Positions 9,057-19,891 of a stretch of DNA of 64,000 nt are shown here, piece after piece. A model generated the notes under the pieces. It ran no database searches. It was not told where the DNA came from and saw only the letters and a program-made list of their open reading frames with translations. The stretch lies in the NCBI RefSeq assembly GCF_943590815.1, contig NZ_CALSBS010000021.1, positions 1 through 64,000 of the forward strand. Direction: 5' to 3'. Within the stretch, counting starts at the first letter, position 1. Each line of letters opens with the position of its first letter. Origin of the DNA: Pseudocitrobacter vendiensis. Lineage in GTDB: Bacteria; Pseudomonadota; Gammaproteobacteria; Enterobacterales; Enterobacteriaceae. The position numbers and the translations under genes are program-made.

Positions 9057-9560
9057 CTAAGGATAGATAAATTGCCAGAAGTCTACTTTTGACCCGGTAT
9101 TTAACCCAAGCGAGTTATGGACATAGCCGAATTTCTGTGGGGTGGCGTATAACCAGACAGTAAATGGATGTGTCTGCTCTACGACTTGATAAACTAAAAA
9201 TAGCGTGTCATCGTGACTATACATTTTATCTGGCTTCGGCCAAACATTGCCGATTTCAAAGTATTGGTTATAGTTGCCATGCAGACTGAAAATGAATAAC
9301 CCCGACCGTTCAGGTTGCGCTGATACTTTCAATGCGAATTCCATTTGCAATCTACCGAAACGTTCATATTCAACCTGCAATTTCTGGTCAGGTGATTTCC
9401 TTACCGCTTGACTTAAATAACCGTTAGAAAACAAGCCGCCAATAGCCAGAAAAATAATAATCAATAGAATAAATAACCCTTTTTTTCGGCAAGCCGCTTC
9501 GAAATTTAACGCCCGTTCACTCTCCTGAATGCCTGGCAGTGGTAGTTTTTCTTTCGACAC
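9057..9560 (-). CDS. single-pass membrane protein of unknown function
   Basis: I do not recognise this 167-residue protein. It has a charged N-terminus, one strong hydrophobic helix at about residues 27-46, and a Tyr/Phe-rich C-terminal domain likely outside the cytosol. I start it at the GTG at 9560, where GAGG sits six bases upstream; an earlier GTG at 9572 has no site. It precedes the DUF421 gene by 10 bases and is likely cotranscribed with it. Confidence 0.6.
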   Translation of the reverse strand: MSKEKLPLPGIQESERALNFEAACRKKGLFILLIIIFLAIGGLFSNGYLSQAVRKSPDQKLQVEYERFGRLQMEFALKVSAQPERSGLFIFSLHGNYNQYFEIGNVWPKPDKMYSHDDTLFLVYQVVEQTHPFTVWLYATPQKFGYVHNSLGLNTGSKVDFWQFIYP

Positions 9561-9700
9561 TTCACACCTCACCGTTTCGCTTATATTTAGCAGATCGATG
9601 TTTTTTAAAGAAAACCCTTTTTAAGATTCATCGCGTTGTCATATTAAGGAATAGCAACCACGCTTAATAAGTCAAGCCAATCACACGCTGGGAGTGTTGT

Positions 9701-10093
9701 ATGAAAATATGTGTTGTTCCTCTTGTTTGCACGTTATTGATTCCAACCGCCTTCGCCGACGAAAAAGGTGGACTGGAAAAAGATGCCGCACCTCCCGCCC
9801 CCCATGCGCTGGAAGAGGGATATCGTGGGACTGAAAATGCACGGATCATGACCGTCGATCATGCCAGGACAATGCACGACGGCGCAACGATTTCACTACG
9901 CGGGAATCTTATTGATGATCAGGGTAATGACAAATTTGTGTTCCGCGATAAAACAGGGACTATTGACACCATCATTCCACAATCGGTTTTTGATGGACGG
10001 ACAGTGAAACCCGATAATATGATCAGCATTAACGGAAGCCTGGATAAAAAAGTCGATCCGCCGGTTGTGCGAGTAGATATGATTCAGAAATAA
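9701..10093 (+). CDS. ydeI: YdeI-type BOF/OB-fold periplasmic stress protein
   Basis: A 19-residue signal peptide ends at F-A-D. The mature protein carries the bacterial OB-fold (BOF) domain shared by YgiW and Yde[20 protein letters not shown] and [17 protein letters not shown]. In Salmonella, YdeI has been linked to resistance to polymyxin and other stress, with an outer-membrane partner. It is divergent from the ydeJ cluster. A strong terminator follows. Confidence 0.85.
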   Translation: MKICVVPLVCTLLIPTAFADEKGGLEKDAAPPAPHALEEGYRGTENARIMTVDHARTMHDGATISLRGNLIDDQGNDKFVFRDKTGTIDTIIPQSVFDGRTVKPDNMISINGSLDKKVDPPVVRVDMIQK

Positions 10094-10098
10094 AACGG

Positions 10099-10128
10099 AA
10101 AGCAGGATCGTGATGATCCTGCTTTTTT
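10099..10128. terminator. terminator shared by ydeI and betT
   Basis: A perfect 11-bp stem (AAAGCAGGATC with GATCCTGCTTT) and a 4-base loop are followed by a T run on the plus strand, between two convergent genes. Confidence 0.9.
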
Positions 10129-10130
10129 GT

Positions 10131-12164
10131 TTAAACGTCCGGGAACATCACGCTATGGCCCGGCGCTTCACGATGGAGATGGATAAAGTTCAGGTGCCGC
10201 TCGTACTGATCGAGAATATCGGTGATCACCTGCTCTTTACTGTAGTCCATCAGATCGTTACCCTGGCTGCCTTCCAGTAAGAACGTTTCCAGCCGGTAGT
10301 AGGTCGATTTTCCGCTACGTGCGCGGTAGGTAAAGCCCGGCACTGAGTATTGCCGTGGCCAAATCTGATAGACAAAGTTTTGCTCTTCACCCATATGCAC
10401 CAGCAAATCCAGATGCCCCAGATGTTCGCCCTCTTCCGGCGGCAGGCTTTTTAGCTCGACGTACGCACCGCGCAGTCGCAGTTCCTGCGCCACTTCTCCC
10501 ATCGCTGGATAACAGACTGTTTCCATCATCTGTTTGGTGTAACGCGTTCCAGGGTAGTTCATCAGGCGCGAGAGACGCTTTTTCCAGCTCAGGCGATCCT
10601 GAACGCTCAATGGCCGCGGTGCAGTATCACGACTCGCACTTTCCCGGCGATAATCTTCAACTTTCAGTGACTTATACAATCCCGCCATGACGAAGAAAAT
10701 CACAAAACTAAACGGCAGCCCCATGATGACCGTGGTGTTTTGCAGCGCGGATATCCCGTTGGTCATTAACATACCGAGCGTCAGCAGACCAATGGCAACC
10801 GACCAGAATACACGCAGCCAGCCCGGCGCATCGCTGTTGATATCTTTAAGCTGCGAGGTGAAATTCCCCAGCACCAGCGCCCCGGAATCTGCCGAAGTTA
10901 CATAGAACAGCAGACCCGTAATGGTGGCAACCGAGGCGCTAAAGGTAAATGCCGGATACTGCGCCAACAGGCTGTAGAAGCCGCGCTCCGGATGGACCAT
11001 CGCTTCCTGGGCAAATGCCGCGCCGCCGTGGATGATTTCATACAGCGCGCTATTGCCGAACACCGAGAGCCATAACAGCGTGAAGGTAAACGGAATAATC
11101 AACGTCCCCAGCACGAACTGGCGAATGGTGCGCCCACGTGAGATACGCGCCAGGAACAGGCCGACAAACGGCGACCAGGCCACCCACCATGCCCAGAAAA
11201 AGAGCGTCCAGTTATTCATCCACTCAACCGGGCGGTCAAAGGCGAAACTGTTGAGCGTCATGCCCATAAAGCGGTTGACGTAATCGCCGACGTTCAGCAC
11301 CAGCGCATTGAGCAGGAACGAGGTGTCGCCCATAAACAGCACGAACAGAATCAGCCCCAGCGCCAGTGCGACATTGAGTTCAGACAATACGCGAATGCCT
11401 TTGTCGACACCGGATGTCACCGAGATAGTCGCGATGATCACCGACAGCGCGATCAGCGCCGCTTTCGCCGCCATTGAATCCGGAATATCAAACAGTACGC
11501 TCAGGCCATAGTTAAGCTGCACCACGCCAATGCCGAGCGTGGTGGCAATCCCGAAGATGGTGCCGATCACCGCTGCAATATCCACCGAGTGACCAATCGG
11601 CCCGTTGATCCGTTTACCGAAAATCGGATACAGCGCCGAGCGGATCGTGAGCGGCAAATTATAACGATAGCTGAAGTATCCGAGCGCCATGCCCATCAGC
11701 GCATACATCGACCAGCCGGTTAAACCGTAGTGGAACAGCGTCCAGACCATCGCCTGACGCGCCGCTTCCATCGTCTGCCCTGCCCCTTCCGGCGGCTGCA
11801 TATACTGCGTGACCGGCTCAGCAACGGAGAAGAACATCAGATCAATACCAATCCCGGCGGCGAACAGCATCGCCGCCCAGCTCAGTAAACTGAACTCTGG
11901 CTTAGACTGCTCAGGCCCAAGTTTTACCGAACCAAAGCGCGAACAGGCAATGCAGACCACAAAGACAATATAGAGCGTTGCCGCTAACAGATAGTACCAA
12001 CCAAAAGTTTTAGAAACCCAGTCCAGCGTGCGGCCAATCCACAAGGCCGAGAAGTCGCGAAACAGGATCGTCGACAGGGAAAACAACAAAATCAGTCCGG
12101 CGGAGGTGTAAAACACCACCGGATTGATTTTGTCCTTTTCTCTGCTGTGTGAAAGGTCTGTCAT
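10131..12164 (-). CDS. betT: high-affinity choline transporter
   Basis: BetT is a BCCT-family inner-membrane carrier that brings in choline with protons for conversion to glycine betaine. The 677-residue length, twelve helices, the BCCT motif WTLFFWAWWVAWSPFVGLF and the long hydrophilic C-terminus match E. coli BetT. It is transcribed away from betIBA across a 128-base region containing the BetI operator, so choline uptake and oxidation are controlled together in response to choline and osmotic stress. Confidence 0.95.
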   Translation of the reverse strand: MTDLSHSREKDKINPVVFYTSAGLILLFSLSTILFRDFSALWIGRTLDWVSKTFGWYYLLAATLYIVFVVCIACSRFGSVKLGPEQSKPEFSLLSWAAMLFAAGIGIDLMFFSVAEPVTQYMQPPEGAGQTMEAARQAMVWTLFHYGLTGWSMYALMGMALGYFSYRYNLPLTIRSALYPIFGKRINGPIGHSVDIAAVIGTIFGIATTLGIGVVQLNYGLSVLFDIPDSMAAKAALIALSVIIATISVTSGVDKGIRVLSELNVALALGLILFVLFMGDTSFLLNALVLNVGDYVNRFMGMTLNSFAFDRPVEWMNNWTLFFWAWWVAWSPFVGLFLARISRGRTIRQFVLGTLIIPFTFTLLWLSVFGNSALYEIIHGGAAFAQEAMVHPERGFYSLLAQYPAFTFSASVATITGLLFYVTSADSGALVLGNFTSQLKDINSDAPGWLRVFWSVAIGLLTLGMLMTNGISALQNTTVIMGLPFSFVIFFVMAGLYKSLKVEDYRRESASRDTAPRPLSVQDRLSWKKRLSRLMNYPGTRYTKQMMETVCYPAMGEVAQELRLRGAYVELKSLPPEEGEHLGHLDLLVHMGEEQNFVYQIWPRQYSVPGFTYRARSGKSTYYRLETFLLEGSQGNDLMDYSKEQVITDILDQYERHLNFIHLHREAPGHSVMFPDV

Positions 12165-12226
12165 CCAGTATCCCCACTGTTTTTGTAACTATTAAAAACA
12201 AAATCCGCAACAATTAAGACACATTT

Positions 12227-12247
12227 TATATTGAACGTCCAATCAAA
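12227..12247. promoter_or_regulatory. BetI operator between betT and betI
   Basis: The imperfect dyad ATTGAACGTCCAAT at 12230-12243 resembles the BetI-binding site described for E. coli. It lies between the divergent betT and betI genes, where one site can serve both promoters. Confidence 0.7.
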
Positions 12248-12292
12248 AACCGCTTTAATGTATAAACAACGCTGATGAATGGAGTGGCAAAA

Positions 12293-12880
12293 ATGCCCAA
12301 ATTGGGGATGCAGTCGATCCGGCGCAGACAACTGATCGACGCCACGCTGGAAGCAATAAATGAAGTCGGTATGCACGATGCGACGATCGCGCAGATCGCC
12401 CGCCGGGCGGGCGTTTCCACCGGGATCATTAGCCACTATTTCAAAGATAAAAATGGTCTGCTGGAAGCAACCATGCGTGATATCACCAGCCAGCTGCGTG
12501 ACGCGGTCTTGAACCGCTTACACGCGCTACCGGATGGCAGCCCTGAGCAGCGATTACAGGCGATTGTTGACGGGAATTTCGATGAGACGCAGGTCAGTAA
12601 TGCTGCGATGAAAGCCTGGCTGGCGTTTTGGGCCAGCAGTATGCATCAGCCGATGCTTTACCGTTTGCAGCAGGTGAGCAGCCGCCGCTTGTTGTCGAAT
12701 CTGGTGAGCGAATTTCACCGCGAGTTACCGCGCAAAGAGGCACAGGAGGCAGGTTATGGCCTGGCCGCGCTGATTGACGGTTTATGGCTGCGCGCGGCAT
12801 TGAGCGGTAAACCGCTGAATAAAACTCTCGCACACTCGCTCACCCGCCACTTTATCACTCAGCATTTACCCACCGATTAA
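12293..12880 (+). CDS. betI: choline-responsive TetR-family repressor
   Basis: BetI represses the divergent bet promoters until choline is present. The protein begins [13 protein letters not shown] and has a TetR helix-turn-helix around residues 25-50 ([19 protein letters not shown]). The 195-residue length equals that of E. coli BetI, which fixes the ATG at 12293. GGAG lies upstream. betB follows after 13 bases. Confidence 0.95.
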   Translation: MPKLGMQSIRRRQLIDATLEAINEVGMHDATIAQIARRAGVSTGIISHYFKDKNGLLEATMRDITSQLRDAVLNRLHALPDGSPEQRLQAIVDGNFDETQVSNAAMKAWLAFWASSMHQPMLYRLQQVSSRRLLSNLVSEFHRELPRKEAQEAGYGLAALIDGLWLRAALSGKPLNKTLAHSLTRHFITQHLPTD

Positions 12881-12893
12881 CCGAGGAGACGTG

Positions 12894-14366
12894 ATGTCCC
12901 GAATGGCAGAACAGCAACTTTATATACATGGTGGTTATACCTCCGCCACCAGCGGTCGCACCTTCGAGACCATTAACCCGGCCAACGGTAACGTGCTGGC
13001 GACCGTGCAGGCCGCCGGGCGTGAGGATGTCGATCGCGCCGTGAAGAGTGCCCAACAAGGGCAAAAAATCTGGGCGGCGATGAGCGCCATGGAACGCTCG
13101 CGCATTCTGCGTCGGGCCGTTGATATTCTGCGCGAGCGCAATGACGAACTCGCTAAACTGGAAACCCTCGACACCGGGAAGGCGTATTCGGAAACCTCAA
13201 CCGTCGATATCGTTACCGGTGCGGACGTACTCGAGTACTACTCCGGGCTGATCCCGTCGCTGGAAGGCAGCCAGATCCCGCTACGCGAGACGTCGTTTGT
13301 TTATACCCGCCGTGAACCGCTGGGCGTGGTCGCCGGAATTGGCGCATGGAACTACCCGATTCAGATTGCTTTGTGGAAATCCGCTCCGGCACTGGCCGCA
13401 GGCAACGCGATGATATTCAAACCGAGCGAAGTTACCCCGCTTACCGCGTTAAAGCTGGCTGAAATCTACAGCGAAGCGGGCCTGCCGGACGGCGTATTTA
13501 ACGTGTTGCCTGGCATCGGCGCGGAAACCGGGCAGTATCTGACCGAGCATCCGGGCATTGCCAAAGTGTCATTTACCGGCGGTGTCGCCAGCGGCAAAAA
13601 AGTGATGGCTAACTCGGCGGCTTCCTCCCTGAAAGAAGTGACCATGGAGCTGGGCGGTAAATCACCACTGATCGTTTTCGACGATGCGGATCTCGATCTC
13701 GCCGCTGATATCGCCATGATGGCGAACTTCTTCAGCTCCGGTCAGGTGTGTACCAACGGCACCCGTGTGTTTATTCCGGCGAAATGCAAAGCCGCGTTTG
13801 AGCAGAAAATACTGGCGCGCGTTGAACGCATTCGCGCGGGCGACGTTTTCGATCCGCAAACTAACTTCGGCCCGCTGGTCAGCTTCCCGCATCGCGATAA
13901 CGTGCTGCGTTACATCGCCAAAGGCAAAGAGGAAGGCGCGCGCGTACTGTGCGGCGGCGATGTATTGAAAGGCGATGGCTTCGATAACGGCGCATGGGTT
14001 GCTCCGACCGTATTCACCGATTGCAACGACGAAATGACTATCGTGCGCGAAGAGATCTTCGGCCCGGTGATGTCGCTCCTCACGTATGAGTCTGAAGACG
14101 AAGTGATTCGCCGCGCCAATGATACCGACTACGGTCTGGCGGCGGGTATCGTCACGGCGGATCTGAACCGCGCGCATCGCGTCATTCATCAGCTGGAAGC
14201 CGGCATTTGCTGGATCAACACCTGGGGTGAATCCCCGGCGGAGATGCCCGTTGGCGGTTACAAACACTCCGGCATTGGCCGCGAGAACGGCGTGATGACG
14301 CTCCAGAGTTATACCCAGGTGAAGTCCATCCAGGTTGAGATGGCTAAATTCCAGTCCATATTCTAA
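12894..14366 (+). CDS. betB: betaine aldehyde dehydrogenase
   Basis: BetB oxidises betaine aldehyde to glycine betaine with NAD(P). The catalytic cysteine lies in SSGQVCTNG and the general-base glutamate in MELGGKSP, as in the ALDH superfamily. The protein is 490 residues and nearly identical by eye to E. coli BetB. GAGGAGACGTG precedes the ATG at 12894. It is the second gene of betIBA and acts after BetA. Confidence 0.96.
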   Translation: MSRMAEQQLYIHGGYTSATSGRTFETINPANGNVLATVQAAGREDVDRAVKSAQQGQKIWAAMSAMERSRILRRAVDILRERNDELAKLETLDTGKAYSETSTVDIVTGADVLEYYSGLIPSLEGSQIPLRETSFVYTRREPLGVVAGIGAWNYPIQIALWKSAPALAAGNAMIFKPSEVTPLTALKLAEIYSEAGLPDGVFNVLPGIGAETGQYLTEHPGIAKVSFTGGVASGKKVMANSAASSLKEVTMELGGKSPLIVFDDADLDLAADIAMMANFFSSGQVCTNGTRVFIPAKCKAAFEQKILARVERIRAGDVFDPQTNFGPLVSFPHRDNVLRYIAKGKEEGARVLCGGDVLKGDGFDNGAWVAPTVFTDCNDEMTIVREEIFGPVMSLLTYESEDEVIRRANDTDYGLAAGIVTADLNRAHRVIHQLEAGICWINTWGESPAEMPVGGYKHSGIGRENGVMTLQSYTQVKSIQVEMAKFQSIF

Positions 14367-14379
14367 CCAGGAGGTTTAT

Positions 14380-16053
14380 TTGCAATTTGACTACATCATT
14401 ATTGGCGCCGGCTCTGCCGGCAACGTCCTCGCGACACGTCTGACTGAAGATCCGAACACTACCGTGCTGCTGCTTGAAGCGGGCGGCCCGGACTATCGCT
14501 TTGACTTCCGTACCCAAATGCCCGCTGCGCTGGCGTTCCCGCTACAGGGTAAACGCTATAACTGGGCCTATGAGACAGAACCCGAACCATTTATGAACAA
14601 CCGTCGCATGGAGTGCGGACGCGGTAAGGGGCTTGGTGGATCATCACTGATCAACGGCATGTGTTACATCCGTGGTAACGCACTGGATCTCGATAACTGG
14701 GCGAAAGAACCCGGTCTGGAGAACTGGAGCTACCTCGACTGCCTGCCCTACTACCGCAAGGCCGAGACGCGCGATGTGGGCGAGAACGACTACCACGGCG
14801 GTGATGGCCCGGTAAGCGTGACCACCTCAAAACCGGGTGTCAATCCGCTGTTTGAAGCAATGATTGAGGCGGGCGTGCAGGCGGGCTATCCGCGCACGGA
14901 CGACCTTAACGGGTATCAGCAGGAAGGTTTCGGCCCGATGGACCGCACCGTCACGCCACAGGGCCGTCGCGCCAGCACCGCGCGGGGTTATCTCGATCAG
15001 GCCAAATCGCGCCCGAACCTGACTATTCGAACTCACGCCATGACCGATCACATTATCTTTGACGGCAAACGCGCGGTGGGCGTCGAGTGGCTGGAAGGCG
15101 ACAGCACCATCCCAACCCGCGCAACGGCGAATAAAGAAGTGCTGTTATGTGCAGGCGCGATTGCCTCACCACAAATCCTGCAACGCTCCGGCGTCGGCAA
15201 CGCTGAACTGCTGGCCGAATTTGATATTCCGCTGGTGCATGAATTACCAGGCGTCGGCGAAAATCTTCAGGATCACCTGGAGATGTATCTGCAATATGAG
15301 TGCAAAGAACCGGTTTCCCTCTACCCTGCCCTGCAGTGGTGGAATCAGCCGAAAATCGGTGCGGAGTGGCTGTTTGGCGGCACCGGCGTGGGTGCCAGCA
15401 ACCACTTTGAAGCAGGCGGATTTATTCGCAGCCGTGAGGAATTTGAGTGGCCGAATATTCAGTACCATTTCCTGCCAGTGGCGATTAACTATAACGGCTC
15501 GAATGCGGTGAAAGAGCACGGCTTCCAGTGCCATGTCGGATCGATGCGCTCGCCAAGCCGTGGGCATGTGCGGATTAAATCCCGCGACCCGCACCAGCAT
15601 CCGGCGATTTTGTTTAACTACATGTCGCACGAACAGGACTGGCAGGAGTTCCGCGACGCGATTCGCATCACCCGCGAGATCATGCATCAACCGGCGCTGG
15701 ATCAATACCGTGGCCGCGAAATCAGCCCCGGCGCGGAATGCCAGACAGATGAGCAGCTCGATGAGTTTGTGCGTAATCACGCCGAAACCGCCTTCCACCC
15801 ATGCGGTACGTGCAAAATGGGGTACGACGAGATGTCCGTTGTGGATGGCGAAGGCCGCGTGCACGGGCTGGAAGGATTACGCGTAGTCGATGCGTCAATT
15901 ATGCCGCAGATTATCACCGGCAATCTGAACGCCACGACCATTATGATCGGTGAGAAAATGGCGGATATGATTCGCGGACGAGAAGCGTTGCCGAAGAGTC
16001 TGGCGGCGTATTTTGTGGCGAATGGAATGCCAGTGAAACGCTCATTTGCCTGA
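14380..16053 (+). CDS. betA: choline dehydrogenase, TTG start
   Basis: BetA is a membrane-associated GMC oxidoreductase that oxidises choline to betaine aldehyde using FAD. The dinucleotide-binding motif is GAGSAG at residues 9-14, and GMC signatures ([28 protein letters not shown]) follow. The protein begins in the same place as E. coli BetA only if TTG at 14380 is used; AGGAGG lies five bases upstream, which supports this. The length is 557 residues. It closes betIBA. Confidence 0.95.
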   Translation: MQFDYIIIGAGSAGNVLATRLTEDPNTTVLLLEAGGPDYRFDFRTQMPAALAFPLQGKRYNWAYETEPEPFMNNRRMECGRGKGLGGSSLINGMCYIRGNALDLDNWAKEPGLENWSYLDCLPYYRKAETRDVGENDYHGGDGPVSVTTSKPGVNPLFEAMIEAGVQAGYPRTDDLNGYQQEGFGPMDRTVTPQGRRASTARGYLDQAKSRPNLTIRTHAMTDHIIFDGKRAVGVEWLEGDSTIPTRATANKEVLLCAGAIASPQILQRSGVGNAELLAEFDIPLVHELPGVGENLQDHLEMYLQYECKEPVSLYPALQWWNQPKIGAEWLFGGTGVGASNHFEAGGFIRSREEFEWPNIQYHFLPVAINYNGSNAVKEHGFQCHVGSMRSPSRGHVRIKSRDPHQHPAILFNYMSHEQDWQEFRDAIRITREIMHQPALDQYRGREISPGAECQTDEQLDEFVRNHAETAFHPCGTCKMGYDEMSVVDGEGRVHGLEGLRVVDASIMPQIITGNLNATTIMIGEKMADMIRGREALPKSLAAYFVANGMPVKRSFA

Positions 16054-16221
16054 GACCTGAGCACAAGGACGTGCTTACACCCTCCCTTTAAGACGTCCCC
16101 CCCCTGACGATCATCTGACAGTCTCTTTAACCGAGCGGCAATACTCTCCGCCGCGAAACATTGCGTAAACGTTCGCATATTGTGTTTATTTGTAAAATTA
16201 TTTTTACCAATACTAACAATT

Positions 16222-16240
16222 GGTATTGATAATGAGAAAC
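16222..16240 (+). promoter_or_regulatory. Fur box upstream of iutA
   Basis: GGTATTGATAATGAGAAAC matches about 13 of 19 positions of the Fur consensus. It lies about 400 bases upstream of the receptor gene, which is unusually far, and suggests iron repression of the transcript. Confidence 0.6.
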
Positions 16241-16644
16241 GCTATCGGCAAAATTCGCATTATCACATGATATGGAATCTGCCTGATGATGACTTTGCCC
16301 ATGAACATGCTCACACGGAGAAACGTTTTACAGCGCTCTCTGAACGGGGCTGTTGGTGAAACGACAACATCGCACTTCAGCGAACGCTCCCCTTCCCTAC
16401 TGATTATTACAAACGATAAATGCCCAACGGCGTCGCCGGGTTATTGGCCTGCTTCCGTCCGGTATCAGGGCATGGCGTTCCGCTCGAACCCTCGCCAGCC
16501 TACGCGATTTACTCATTCTCATACATTGCCTGGGCTTCTCCCATGACGCAGCGTTAACAGGCAAAAACCGCAGCCATCAACTGCACCATCCACTCGCTAC
16601 TGGTCTCTTTGGGCAGGTATTTTTGCCCGCGTGAAGGAATAATG
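16241..16644 (+). other. long untranslated or decayed stretch before iutA
   Basis: About 400 bases separate the Fur box from iutA. They contain only short frames, for example 16267-16359 (30 residues, His- and Asp-rich) and 16286-16546. None has a convincing ribosome site or a family match that I can see. In aerobactin loci iutA follows iucABCD, so this may be the scar of lost genes, or simply a long leader. Confidence 0.35.
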
Positions 16645-18843
16645 ATGATAGCCAAAAAACAGATACTCTGGACCCTCAACCCGCTGCTGCTCGCCATCAT
16701 GGCCCCCGCTGTAGCACAACAGACTACCGACGACACGTTAGTCGTTTCCGCCAACCGCGCGAACCGAACAGTCGCGGAAATGGCCCAAACGACCTGGGTG
16801 ATTGAAAACGCCGAACTCGAGCAACAGATTCAGGGCGGTAAAGAACTGAAAGATGCGCTGGCGCAGTTGATCCCCGGGCTGGACGTGAGCAGCCAGAGTC
16901 GTACCAATTACGGTATGAATGTGCGTGGCCGCCCACTGGTCGTGCTGGTTGATGGCGTACGTTTAAACTCATCGCGCACTGACAGCCGCCAGCTGGATTC
17001 AATTGATCCTTTCAATATCGACCACGTTGAAGTCATCTCCGGCGCCACCGCGCTCTATGGGGGCGGCAGTACTGGCGGCCTTATTAATATCGTAACGAAG
17101 AAAGGCCAACCGGAAACACAAATGGAGTTTGAGACCGGGATAAAGAGCGGCTTTAACAGCAGTAAAGATCACGATGAACGTATTGCCAGCGCTATTTCGG
17201 GCGGGAACGATCGCATCTCGGGGCGCGCCTCGGTGGCCTGGCAAAAATTTGGCGGCTGGTTTGATGGCAATGGCGACGCGACATTACTCGATAACACCCA
17301 AACAGGGCTGCAATATTCTGACCGACTGGATGTGATGGGCACCGGTACGCTGAGCATAGACGATACCCAACAACTTCAGTTGATCACTCAATATTATAAA
17401 AGCCAGGGTGACGACGATTATGGGTTGAATCTCGGCAAAGATTTTTCAGCAATTAGCGGCACCAGTAAACCTTACGTCAGCAGCGGCCTGAGTTCAGATC
17501 GTATTCCTGGAACAGAACGTCACCTTATTAGTCTGCAATATTCCAACAGCGACTTCCTCGGTCAGGAGTTAGTCGGCCAGGTCTATTATCGCGATGAGTC
17601 GCTGAAGTTCTATCCTTTCCCGACCGTAAATGCCAATAAACAGGCGACCGCGTTCTCTTCATCGCAGCAGGACACGGACCAGTACGGTGCAAAGCTTACG
17701 CTGAACAGCCAACCGCTGGACGGATTGCAGCTCACCTACGGGCTGGATGCGGATCACGAACGCTTTACTTCTAACCAGATGTTTTTCGATCTGGCACAGG
17801 CAAATGCGTCTGGCGGGATGAATAATAACCGTATTTATACAACCGGACGCTATCCTGGGTATGACATCACCAACCTGGCAGCCTTCCTGCAATCGAGCTA
17901 CGACATCAACGATATCTTCACACTCAGCGGCGGCGTTCGCTATCAGTATACGGAGAATAAGATTGATGATTTCATCGGCTATGCACAGCAGCAGCAGATT
18001 GCTGCCGGGAAGGCACAGTCTGCCGATGCGATCCCCGGCGGCTCGGTGGATTATGACAACTTCCTGTTTAATGCGGGTCTGCTGGTTCACCTGACCGAAC
18101 GGCAGCAGGCGTGGTTTAACTTCTCTCAGGGCGTGGAACTGCCTGATCCCGGTAAATATTACGGGCGCGGTACTTATGGAACCGCAGTAGACGGGCATCT
18201 TCCGCTTATCAATAGCGTGAATGTGGACGACAGTGAACTGGAAGGCGTGAAGGTCGACTCCTATGAACTGGGCTGGCGCTTTACGGGCGATAACCTGCGC
18301 ACGCAAATTGCGGCTTACTACTCGATTTCTGATAAGAGCGTGCAGGCGAATAAGGATCTGACCATAAGCGTGGTCGATGACAAACGCCGTATTTACGGTG
18401 TAGAAGGCGCGATCGACTACTTTATCCCGAATTCCGACTGGAGTACTGGCGCGAACTTCAACGTGCTGAAAACGGAGTCCAAAGTAAACGGGAGTTGGGA
18501 AAAGTACGATGTTAAAGTCGCAAGTCCATCAAAAGCGACAGCCTACATTGGTTGGGCCCCCGAACCCTGGAGCGTGCGAGTTCAAAGCACCACCTCCTTT
18601 GACGTGAGCGACGATCAGGGAGAAAAAATTGAGGGTTACACCACCGTTGATCTGCTCGGTAGTTATGAACTCCCGTTGGGTAAACTCAGTTTCAGCGTAG
18701 AGAATCTTTTCGATCGTGATTACACCACCGTTTGGGGTCAGCGCGCGCCACTCTACTACAGCCCGGGATATGGCCCGGCGTCACTCTACGATTATAAAGG
18801 TCGTGGGCGGACGTTTGGTGTGAGTTATTCGCTACTATTTTAA
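16645..18843 (+). CDS. iutA: ferric aerobactin outer-membrane receptor
   Basis: IutA is a TonB-dependent 22-strand outer-membrane barrel that imports ferric aerobactin. The 732-residue protein has a 25-residue signal peptide ending A-V-A-Q, a TonB box at D-T-L-V-V-S-A, a plug domain containing MNVRGRPLVVLVDGVRLNSS, and a C-terminal Phe. It is closely similar throughout to plasmid-borne IutA. I chose the second of two adjacent ATGs because AAGGA is six bases away. No iucABCD biosynthesis genes are nearby, so the siderophore is probably taken from other strains. Confidence 0.9.
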   Translation: MIAKKQILWTLNPLLLAIMAPAVAQQTTDDTLVVSANRANRTVAEMAQTTWVIENAELEQQIQGGKELKDALAQLIPGLDVSSQSRTNYGMNVRGRPLVVLVDGVRLNSSRTDSRQLDSIDPFNIDHVEVISGATALYGGGSTGGLINIVTKKGQPETQMEFETGIKSGFNSSKDHDERIASAISGGNDRISGRASVAWQKFGGWFDGNGDATLLDNTQTGLQYSDRLDVMGTGTLSIDDTQQLQLITQYYKSQGDDDYGLNLGKDFSAISGTSKPYVSSGLSSDRIPGTERHLISLQYSNSDFLGQELVGQVYYRDESLKFYPFPTVNANKQATAFSSSQQDTDQYGAKLTLNSQPLDGLQLTYGLDADHERFTSNQMFFDLAQANASGGMNNNRIYTTGRYPGYDITNLAAFLQSSYDINDIFTLSGGVRYQYTENKIDDFIGYAQQQQIAAGKAQSADAIPGGSVDYDNFLFNAGLLVHLTERQQAWFNFSQGVELPDPGKYYGRGTYGTAVDGHLPLINSVNVDDSELEGVKVDSYELGWRFTGDNLRTQIAAYYSISDKSVQANKDLTISVVDDKRRIYGVEGAIDYFIPNSDWSTGANFNVLKTESKVNGSWEKYDVKVASPSKATAYIGWAPEPWSVRVQSTTSFDVSDDQGEKIEGYTTVDLLGSYELPLGKLSFSVENLFDRDYTTVWGQRAPLYYSPGYGPASLYDYKGRGRTFGVSYSLLF

Positions 18844-18855
18844 GTCAATTTTTGC

Positions 18856-18877
18856 CTGCCCGGCGTCTGCCGGGTAG
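18856..18877 (+). terminator. hairpin after iutA
   Basis: A 9-bp stem (CTGCCCGGC with GCCGGGTAG, one G-T pair) and a 4-base loop start 12 bases after the iutA stop. The U-tract is missing, so it is a probable RNA 3' end rather than a textbook terminator. Confidence 0.5.
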
Positions 18878-18956
18878 GTGATATCTTCAGGCGAAGATGA
18901 CTATACAGGGCTGAGGGACGCATTTCTGACGCGACAAAGAAGGCGCGTAACGATTA

Positions 18957-18992
18957 TTTCCCGGTGTCATACGCACGCCCTACACCGGGAAA
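18957..18992. terminator. inverted repeat between iutA and the SDR gene
   Basis: TTTCCCGGTGT pairs perfectly with ACACCGGGAAA across a 14-base loop. It sits between convergent genes and could stop transcription from either side. Confidence 0.45.
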
Positions 18993-19073
18993 TCGGGTCT
19001 AAAGGCTTTACTCTGCCTTCATGATATCAAATGCTTAAGAAGCAACGTCTTAGCTTTAACGATATTTCTAATA

Positions 19074-19823
19074 TTAAGCTGTGAACCCACTATCGACAGT
19101 GACGATTTGGCCAACCAGAGTATCCACTTCGCTATCTGCGATAAATAAAATCGTCTTCGCGATCTCTTCAGTCGTAGAAGCCTTTTTAAAGGGTAAACTT
19201 TGGATAAATGCATTTTTCGCTTCTTTGTCATTCCCGACAAAACGATCCAGCATCGGCGTTTCAACCGGCCCTGGTGCAACAGCGTTGATTCGAATACCTT
19301 GCGCAGCAACCTCAAGTGCAACAGATTTTGTGAATCCTTCAACAGCATGTTTACTCGCAGCATAAACACTGGAATTCGGCATGCCTTTGTGTCCAGCGAC
19401 AGAGGAAACGTTAACAATGCTGCCACTCCTGGCAGATAGCATTGCGGCAACTTCATACTTCATAGCAATTGCCACACCATAGACATTGGTATCGAAAACT
19501 GACTTAATATTATCCATAGTCACGTCAACAATACTCTGCTGAATACCTTCTAAACCTGCAGCATTTATGGCGATATCCAATGAGCCGAACTCAGCAACAG
19601 TAAAGTCGATAAGCGCTTTGATATCTTCTTCATTGCTCATATCCGCGTTTTTATATCGCGTAAGTGGATTAATTTTTTGCAGTTGCTTTTCAAGCTCTTC
19701 TCCAGCTGATTGACGCCTGCCAGAAATAACCAGCTTATACCCTTTATTTGCAAAGAGTTCCGCAGTTGCTTTACCGATACCTGATAATGCGCCGGTAATA
19801 AGAACGACTTTTACATTTTTCAT
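19074..19823 (-). CDS. short-chain dehydrogenase/reductase
   Basis: This is a classical SDR of 249 residues, expected to be cytosolic and NAD(P)-dependent. The cofactor motif TGALSGIG is at residues 10-17, NAAG at 87-90, and the catalytic residues are Ser141 and Y154-x3-K158. It is the last gene of a leftward TetR-MsrC-SDR set, 68 bases after msrC, so it is probably induced by the same signal that releases the TetR repressor. The substrate is unknown; a reactive carbonyl or quinone would fit the neighbours. Confidence 0.85.
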   Translation of the reverse strand: MKNVKVVLITGALSGIGKATAELFANKGYKLVISGRRQSAGEELEKQLQKINPLTRYKNADMSNEEDIKALIDFTVAEFGSLDIAINAAGLEGIQQSIVDVTMDNIKSVFDTNVYGVAIAMKYEVAAMLSARSGSIVNVSSVAGHKGMPNSSVYAASKHAVEGFTKSVALEVAAQGIRINAVAPGPVETPMLDRFVGNDKEAKNAFIQSLPFKKASTTEEIAKTILFIADSEVDTLVGQIVTVDSGFTA

Positions 19824-19891
19824 CTTAGGTTCCTCGAATGTTATAGCCTTATAATTACACTTTCAGGATAAAATATAATGCTCTTCGTGAT

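Noticed and set aside
16286..16546. 86-codon frame before iutA
   Set aside because: No ribosome site and no recognisable protein; better described as leader or scar.
19019..19456. 145-codon minus-strand frame overlapping the SDR gene
   Set aside because: It lies in a different phase inside a well-supported SDR gene and has no motif.
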